A DNA stretch of 64,000 bases, from contig NZ_QZWF01000001.1 of the NCBI RefSeq assembly GCF_004187715.1, positions 434,001 to 498,000 on the forward strand, read 5' to 3'. Origin of the DNA: Streptomyces sp. F001. Its GTDB lineage: Bacteria; Actinomycetota; Actinomycetes; Streptomycetales; Streptomycetaceae. This document shows positions 59,015-64,000 of this stretch, one piece after another. Under the pieces are notes generated by a model. That model was not told the DNA's origin. It saw only the letters and a program-made list of their open reading frames with translations, and ran no database searches. How positions within the stretch are numbered: the first letter of the stretch is position 1; every line of letters begins with the position of its first letter. The position numbers and the translations under genes were made by a program.

Positions 59015-60229
59015 ATGACCGCACCGCTGCACGAGGCCCGCCCTGCCGGTCCCGGGCGTGCACTGCCCGACACCCAGCAGGGCATGCGGCGCCGCAACCT
59101 GGCCCGGGTGATGCACACGGTCAGCGCCGCGGGGCCGCTCTCCCGTGCCGCGGTCGCCTCGCGCATCGGGCTGACCCGCGCGGCGGTCTCGACCCTCGTC
59201 GACGAGTTGATCCGCTCCGGCCTGCTGGAGGAGCTGGGCCCGGAACGGCCCGTCCGGGTCGGCCGGGGCCGGCCCGGGTCCGCCCTCGCCGTCAGCGGGC
59301 GCGGTCCAGCCGGGATCGGCGCCGAGGTCGGCGTCGACCACCTCGCGGTCTGTGCGGTGGACCTGCGCGGACAGGTGCGGGCGAGGATCGTGCGGCACGG
59401 CTCCAACCGCGGCCGCTCCCCTGCGCCGGTCGTAAAGGAGCTGACCCGGCTGGTACGTCATGTCGTGGCCGAGGCGGAACGCGAGGGGCTGTGGCCGGCC
59501 GGGCTCGCCGTGGCCGTGCCCGGTCTGGTGGCGGGCGACGGGCGCACCGTAGTACGCGCCCCGAACCTCGACTGGCACGACACTGACCTCGGCTCCCTGC
59601 TGCCCGCCGAGCTGCCGCTGACCGTGGACAACGAGGCCAACTTCGGAGCTCTGGCCGAACTGTGGCTGGGCGAGGGCACTCCGCGGGACTTTCTGCATGT
59701 GTCCGCCGAGATCGGCATCGGCGCGGGCGTGGTCGTGGACGGGCGGCTGCTGCGCGGAAAGCGGGGATTCGCGGGCGAGCTGGGGCATGTGCCGGTCCGG
59801 CCCGACGGGCCGGCCTGCGCGTGCGGCGGGCGCGGCTGTCTGGAGCAGTACGCCGGCGAGGAGGCGGTGCTGCGCGCGGCCGGCCTGGAACCGGGCGAGG
59901 ACCGGGTGGGACTGCTCGCGGCGCGCGCGACGGAGGGCGACGAGGACGTGCGGCGGGCGCTGCGGGATGCGGGAGAGGCGCTCGGTGTCGCGCTGACCGG
60001 GGCGGTGAATCTGCTGGACCCCGAGAGTGTCGTGCTGGGCGGGGCGCTGGCCGGTCTCGCGCCGTGGCTGCTGCCGTCGCTGCGGTCCGAACTGGCCGGG
60101 CGCACGGCGGGGCCGGCCTGCCCCGTGTCCGTGTCCCGGTTCGGGCCGGAAGGGCCGTTGCTGGGTGCGGCGCACTCGGTGGTGCGCGCTGTGCTGGACG
60201 ATCCGGCGGCGGTGGCGGAGCGTTCCTGA
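59015..60229 (+). CDS. xylR: ROK-family transcriptional repressor of the xyl genes
   Basis: A 404-residue protein from ATG 59015 with GGACGGAGGC upstream. An N-terminal winged helix (LSRAAVASRIGLTRAAVSTLV) is fused to a sugar-kinase-like ROK domain. The ROK zinc motif is CACGGRGCLEQYAG near residue 269. ATP-binding residues of true kinases are partly altered, as in other repressors. Its place directly after xylB, with xylA divergent, makes it the likely xylose-responsive repressor of both transcripts. Confidence 0.92.
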   Translation: MTAPLHEARPAGPGRALPDTQQGMRRRNLARVMHTVSAAGPLSRAAVASRIGLTRAAVSTLVDELIRSGLLEELGPERPVRVGRGRPGSALAVSGRGPAGIGAEVGVDHLAVCAVDLRGQVRARIVRHGSNRGRSPAPVVKELTRLVRHVVAEAEREGLWPAGLAVAVPGLVAGDGRTVVRAPNLDWHDTDLGSLLPAELPLTVDNEANFGALAELWLGEGTPRDFLHVSAEIGIGAGVVVDGRLLRGKRGFAGELGHVPVRPDGPACACGGRGCLEQYAGEEAVLRAAGLEPGEDRVGLLAARATEGDEDVRRALRDAGEALGVALTGAVNLLDPESVVLGGALAGLAPWLLPSLRSELAGRTAGPACPVSVSRFGPEGPLLGAAHSVVRAVLDDPAAVAERS

Positions 60230-60506
60230 CGGGCCGGCAGCAGAAGGCTGACGGGCGAGAGACCGGCGTCCCCACCCGTTCGGGTGAGCGAGTTGTCCAC
60301 AATTCCGCGGCCGTCCACCGATGAGCGGGACGTCCTCCCGTCCAACCGGCACGCGTCGTACCGTGATTCACGCGAGGCGCAGCCGCCGTGTGGTGACCAC
60401 GGCGGGTGTGCGGGGCTGGATTGTCGAAGGGGGGGACGCATGACGGCGGTGGAATTGCCGAAGGGTGCTGGTGCCCATCCGGTCGCGTCGCGGGGAACGC
60501 AGGGGT

Positions 60507-60660
60507 GTGGTCGAGAGCGATCCCCGCATGCCGACCGTCCGGCCCGAACCGGGCGAATACGCCTGGGCGTTCGGCGGCGCGCTGCCCGTGGCGCGCATCG
60601 CGCCGGGCACGGTTCTCGATCTGTACAGGGAGGGCTGCCCCGCCGGGCGCACGCGCGGCT
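60507..60660 (+). pseudogene. N-terminal fragment of an acetamidase/formamidase (FmdA/AmdA) gene
   Basis: From GTG 60507 (or ATG 60528) the frame reads VRPEPGEYAWAFGGALPV and ARIAPGTVLDLYREGCPAGR, which is the start of actinobacterial acetamidase/formamidase proteins. Similarity stops after about 50 residues, where an Arg/Cys-rich run begins; the frame is then open into the next gene. The remaining 250 or more residues of the enzyme are absent. A large deletion explains it. A weak hairpin, CACCCG-TT-CGGGTG at 60273-60286, lies nearer xylR; the rest of the 517-bp gap (60230-60746) shows nothing else. Confidence 0.7.
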
Positions 60661-60746
60661 GCGTGAGACGGCGGCGTTGCGGCGTTGAGCGGCCACCGTG
60701 GCTCGCAGCATTTCCCGACTTTCCTCGATGCAAAGGCGAATCGTCC

Positions 60747-61349
60747 ATGGAACGGGCCCGACCGATCACCACCAGGCGTCGCATCCTGAAGGGCGCCGCC
60801 GCTCTCGCCGCCGTCCCGTACGCGCTGCTCCCCGAACCCGGCGTGGGTGCCGTGATGCCGGCCCCCGACCACCCGCACGCCGACTGGCAGCCGGCCACCG
60901 CCGCCAACTACACGGCGTCGAACCGAGGGACCGCCCGTCCCGTCGATCTCGTGGTCATCCACGTCACGCAGACGAGCTACTCCAACACCCTGGCCGTCTT
61001 TCAGAACCGTCGGAAGCAGGTCTCGGCGCACTACGTCGTCAGATCCGGCGACGGGCACGTGGCGCAGTGCGTCCGCGAGTCCGACATCGCCTGGCACGCG
61101 GGGAACTGGCACTACAACACCCGCAGTATCGGCATCGAGCACGAGGGCTGGGTCGACCAGCCCGGTTACTTCACCGACGCCCTCTACGAGCAGTCGGCCG
61201 CACTCACCGCCGCTATCTGCACGAGGTACGGCATCCCGAGGGACCGGGAGCACATCATCGGGCACCACGAAATACCGGGCACCGACCACACCGACCCCGG
61301 ACCGCACTGGGACTGGGCGCGCTACACAAGGCTCGTCAACTCCGCCTGA
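60747..61349 (+). CDS. N-acetylmuramoyl-L-alanine amidase (Amidase_2) with Tat-like signal
   Basis: A 200-residue preprotein from ATG 60747; the frame is open upstream only because it joins the acetamidase fragment. The N-terminus ITTRRRILKGAAALAAVPYA is Tat-like. The zinc amidase domain shows VVIHVTQTSYSNTLAVFQN (first His ligand), SAHYVVRSGDGHVAQCV, NTRSIGIEHEGWVD and HTDPGPHWDW (last His and Asp). It should cleave the bond between muramic acid and L-Ala in peptidoglycan, outside the membrane. The start sits directly after the pseudogene fragment. Confidence 0.92.
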   Translation: MERARPITTRRRILKGAAALAAVPYALLPEPGVGAVMPAPDHPHADWQPATAANYTASNRGTARPVDLVVIHVTQTSYSNTLAVFQNRRKQVSAHYVVRSGDGHVAQCVRESDIAWHAGNWHYNTRSIGIEHEGWVDQPGYFTDALYEQSAALTAAICTRYGIPRDREHIIGHHEIPGTDHTDPGPHWDWARYTRLVNSA

Positions 61350-61472
61350 ACGGGACGCCGGGCTCGCCCGGGACTTCCGGGATTGGGCACGGCCGTTCAC
61401 TGGTACTCGGTGATCGGCGGCCGCCGGGCCCGCAGCCCACCCGCCACCGCACCTCGCGAGAGGAACGTTCAG

Positions 61473-63098
61473 ATGTCCAGGTCCCTGTCGATGCCGTTGA
61501 CGGTCGACGCCCGGGAGCACGGTCTGGTCGGCGACGGAACCACCAACGATCAGCCGGCGTTCGCCGAGCTCGTGGACGCCCTGGGCGCGGCCTGCGCCGC
61601 GGACGGCCGTCCGCGGACCATTCAGGTCCCCGCCGGCTGCTACGTCATGCGGGACCGGGCCACCGTCTGGCGCAGCGGCGTGTCCCTGATCGGCGCCGGA
61701 CGGGGTGCAACCCGCTTCGTGCTGGGCAACCCCGGCAGCCCGACGACCCCGGTGCCGCTGGCCTGGTTCACCGCCGCGCAGCACGGGGCCGGCCGGGACA
61801 ACCATCTGGCGGACATCACCTTCGCGCATTTCGAGGTGGACGGTTCGGGCGTGTGGACCCAGGAGTACGACGCCCTGGCGAAGGGGATCGGTCTGCAGTA
61901 CGTGCTGCGGGGCCGGTTCAGCGATCTGTTCGTGCACGACACCGCGGCGACCGGTTTCGGCTGTGACTTCCTGCAGGACACGCTCGTGGAGGGGGTTCTG
62001 GCGGAGCGGTGCGGACGGCAGGACCCCGGCGAGAAGATGGGCGGCGCCGGGATAGGGATCGGCGTGGGCGGCTGGGGCATGGTCGAGCGCCTGACGATCA
62101 CCGCCTGCACGGCGGTCGGCAACGGCACCAACGGCATCTTCGTGGAGTTGCAGCAGGAGCACTGGCCGCCACCCCGCGGCATCCGCATCACCGCCTGTCA
62201 CGCCGAGGACAACCGGTTCGGCATCTCCGACTGGGGAGCCGACGGTCTGCTGGTGACCTCGTCGACGATGCTGGCCAATCACGAGGCGGGGTTCGACGTG
62301 TCCTCCCAGGGCACATCGGGCATCGGCGGGCGCGGCGGCATCGTCACCGGCTGTGTGATCGACGGCAATGTGCGCGACGGCCTCGGGATCGGCAACACTC
62401 CCGGCCCCTACGCCTTCCGCGGCAACCGGATCAGCAACAACGGTCGGTACGGGTACTGGGAGCACAATCTCGCGGGCGGCGACCAGGAAGCGGCAGCAGA
62501 CATCGTGCTGGAGTCCAACGACATCCGGGACAACGCGCTCGACGGTGTCCGTATCGACGCCGGCCTGCGGGATCCGGCCGTCCTCGGCAACCGGATCCGC
62601 AACAACGGCCGCCGCGCCGCGCCGGTGGCATCGGGTGGCGGTGCCGGGGTGCGCTTCAGTCGGCTGTCCATGATCGACGAGAACGCCGACTGGCCGCCGG
62701 ACGGGCATCGCGGCAAACAGCTGACGGTGGGCGCCCAGCACGCCGTGGTCACGTTCAACACAGAAACAGAAATCCGCCTGGCGCCTGTGCGGCCGGGGGC
62801 AGGAACGGCCTGGATCGACGGCACGCCGGAGCCGGGCTCCCCGTACCGGCTGCCCGGTTCCCCGGCGCCGCGGGCCGGAATCACCACCGCCGCCACCGTC
62901 TGCGGACCGCACATGCACAGCAACCGGATCTGGGACGACCAACGGCCCAGGACTCAGACCCACGCCCTCTGGATCACAGACACAGGCAGCTGGAGGGGCG
63001 GACGCGTGGCCGGCAACGACTTCAGGGACAACGCGTCGGCGGCCACGCGCTTCGACACCGCTCCCGTCGACGGCCGGTGGCACGACAATGAGTCATGA
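61473..63098 (+). CDS. Right-handed parallel beta-helix protein (pectate-lyase superfamily)
   Basis: A 541-residue protein from ATG 61473 with GAGAGGAA upstream. The opening AREHGLVGDGTTNDQPAF is the Pectate_lyase_3 start. It is followed by coils containing NGTNGIFVELQ, DNRFGISDWG, NVRDGLGIGN and NALDGVRIDAG. No signal peptide or catalytic set could be assigned, so it may be a glycosidase, lyase, epimerase or a tailspike-like structural protein. It converges on the FAD oxidoreductase gene; an operon link is impossible because they are on opposite strands. Confidence 0.85.
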   Translation: MSRSLSMPLTVDAREHGLVGDGTTNDQPAFAELVDALGAACAADGRPRTIQVPAGCYVMRDRATVWRSGVSLIGAGRGATRFVLGNPGSPTTPVPLAWFTAAQHGAGRDNHLADITFAHFEVDGSGVWTQEYDALAKGIGLQYVLRGRFSDLFVHDTAATGFGCDFLQDTLVEGVLAERCGRQDPGEKMGGAGIGIGVGGWGMVERLTITACTAVGNGTNGIFVELQQEHWPPPRGIRITACHAEDNRFGISDWGADGLLVTSSTMLANHEAGFDVSSQGTSGIGGRGGIVTGCVIDGNVRDGLGIGNTPGPYAFRGNRISNNGRYGYWEHNLAGGDQEAAADIVLESNDIRDNALDGVRIDAGLRDPAVLGNRIRNNGRRAAPVASGGGAGVRFSRLSMIDENADWPPDGHRGKQLTVGAQHAVVTFNTETEIRLAPVRPGAGTAWIDGTPEPGSPYRLPGSPAPRAGITTAATVCGPHMHSNRIWDDQRPRTQTHALWITDTGSWRGGRVAGNDFRDNASAATRFDTAPVDGRWHDNES

Positions 63099-63151
63099 AC
63101 CGCGGCTTACCGCCGTTGAACGGCTGCCGGTACGCCGTCCGTGGCGCAGCA

Positions 63152-64000
63152 TCAGCGGGGCTGCGGCGCGGGTGCGTCGGCCTCGATGTCCAGTCGGGCT
63201 CCCTGGCGCAGGAGTTCCTGCTGGACGAGGTGGTACGGCACGTCGCGCGGGCTGCGGCCGAGGCGGGTGGCCAACGCGGCGCAGACGCCTGCCGCCTGGC
63301 CGGTCGCCATGGCGATGGGCATCACACGGTAGGAGGAATGTGCCACGTGCGAGCCGGAGATGCAGCGCCCGGCAACGAGCAGTCGGTCCGTTTCGCGGGG
63401 CAGCAGACAGCGCAGCGGGATGTCGTAGAACCGCCCACGGGGGACACGTTTGAGGACGGTGCCGCTTCCCCTCGGGTTGTGGATGTCGACGGGATAGGCG
63501 CCGTGTGCGACGGCATCGGGGAAGGACCGCGCGGCCAGGATGTCGTGGCCGGTCAGGTGGTAGTCGCCGAGGATGCGGCGCGTCTCCCGTACGCCGACCT
63601 GGGTGCCGCTCTGCACGACGTACGACTGCTCGAAGCCCGGTACGTGCAGGCGCAGGAAGCGTTCGATCTGCTCCAGTTGGCGGCGGGCGACGTACTCGGC
63701 GCGGCTGAGGTCCCACACGTCGATGCCGAGCGCTCGCGTGACGCGGGTGCTGTTGACGCTGACCTCACGGGGGTGTGGTGTGCCGAAGAACAGGATGTCC
63801 TCGCGGGGCAGGCGCAGTTCGCCGGACTTCGTGGCCTCCTCGACGAGGTCCCACAGGCCGTGCACGCCCCGCCACTGGTCGGGATGCTCGTGGACGTACT
63901 CGGCGAACCGCGGCCGCAGGAAGTCGACGACCCGGAACATGAGCGTCATGGGCTGCACCAGCCCGTCCTCCGGGCGGCCGACCTCGCTCGGTGCTCCGCA
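63152..64000 (-). CDS. FAD-dependent oxidoreductase (FAD_oxidored family), 5' end outside window
   Basis: The frame is open from the stop at 63152-63154 to the right edge, so only the C-terminal 282 residues or so are seen and the N-terminal FAD-binding motif lies outside. Visible features are GRPEDGLVQPMTLMFRVVDF, VSVNSTRVTRALGIDVWDL, and the C-terminal flavin motif DRLLVAGRCISGSHVAHSSY followed by VMPIAMATGQAAGVCAALA. This is the PF12831-type build. The in-frame GTG at 63958 is internal. Substrate unknown. Confidence 0.88.
   Translation of the reverse strand, partial: CGAPSEVGRPEDGLVQPMTLMFRVVDFLRPRFAEYVHEHPDQWRGVHGLWDLVEEATKSGELRLPREDILFFGTPHPREVSVNSTRVTRALGIDVWDLSRAEYVARRQLEQIERFLRLHVPGFEQSYVVQSGTQVGVRETRRILGDYHLTGHDILAARSFPDAVAHGAYPVDIHNPRGSGTVLKRVPRGRFYDIPLRCLLPRETDRLLVAGRCISGSHVAHSSYRVMPIAMATGQAAGVCAALATRLGRSPRDVPYHLVQQELLRQGARLDIEADAPAPQPR

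Noticed and set aside
59292..63083. A 1,263-codon minus-strand frame over xylR, the amidase and the beta-helix gene
   Set aside because: Same high-GC antisense effect; the plus-strand genes carry recognisable motifs and ribosome sites.

Overview
The window reads as chromosomal DNA of a Streptomyces or very close relative. GC is very high, third codon positions are strongly G/C, GTG starts and ATGA/GTGA stop-start overlaps are common, and the gene content is typical of the genus: a conservon (cvnA-D), a LAL-type LuxR regulator beside a P450/terpene synthase pair, a divergent xylA/xylB locus with a ROK repressor, DUF5709 and DUF6397 proteins, and an acyl-CoA thioesterase beside a DUF3516 helicase. 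I saw no tRNA, rRNA, CRISPR array, transposase or phage module. All family calls are from reading the sequence; no database search was run.

Region 1 (1-3579): a three-subunit molybdenum hydroxylase operon of the PaoABC/YagTSR type (minus strand, cut by the left edge), divergent from a TetR regulator. Two copies of one palindrome lie between them. Region 2 (3840-9344): a cytochrome P450 translationally coupled to a class I terpene synthase whose NSE metal-binding motif has Pro in place of Asn, then a LAL regulator. Region 3 (9545-18451): a secreted trypsin-like protease, a strong convergent terminator, two overlapping DUF21-CBS membrane proteins, a stand-alone glycine-amidinotransferase-like enzyme, an ArsR regulator with twin operator-like repeats, a small coiled-coil membrane protein, an MMPL transporter, and the decayed tail of a PucR-type regulator.

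Region 4 (18652-26975): a two-subunit Tat-exported molybdenum hydroxylase (IorAB type), a frameshifted immunity-like SUKH/LRR gene, an NDH-2-like flavoprotein, YjbQ, a second flavoprotein and a short MltG-like protein. Region 5 (27019-34552): a homodimer-type ABC exporter divergent from a MarR regulator, then an ABC exporter pair with complementary degenerate ATP sites, a DUF5709 protein and a type B L31. Region 6 (34609-49849): membrane hydrolase, DUF3516 helicase, TesB, DUF6397 protein, an extra Roadblock protein, a PPOX enzyme, the MHYT-cvnABCD cluster, a methyltransferase, unknown proteins and a secreted esterase with a frame break near its end.

Region 7 (50074-64000): SNF2 helicase plus a frameshifted SWIM protein, a secreted phytase-like protein, a Pro/Ser-tailed membrane protein, xylA/xylB/ROK regulator, an acetamidase remnant, a Tat-type amidase, a right-handed beta-helix protein, and a FAD-dependent oxidoreductase cut by the right edge.

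Two themes cross the window. Several genes show apparent 1-2 base losses, three of them in C runs, which may be sequence errors rather than real pseudogenes. A 36-bp palindromic element occurs twice, each time in frame inside a coding sequence.
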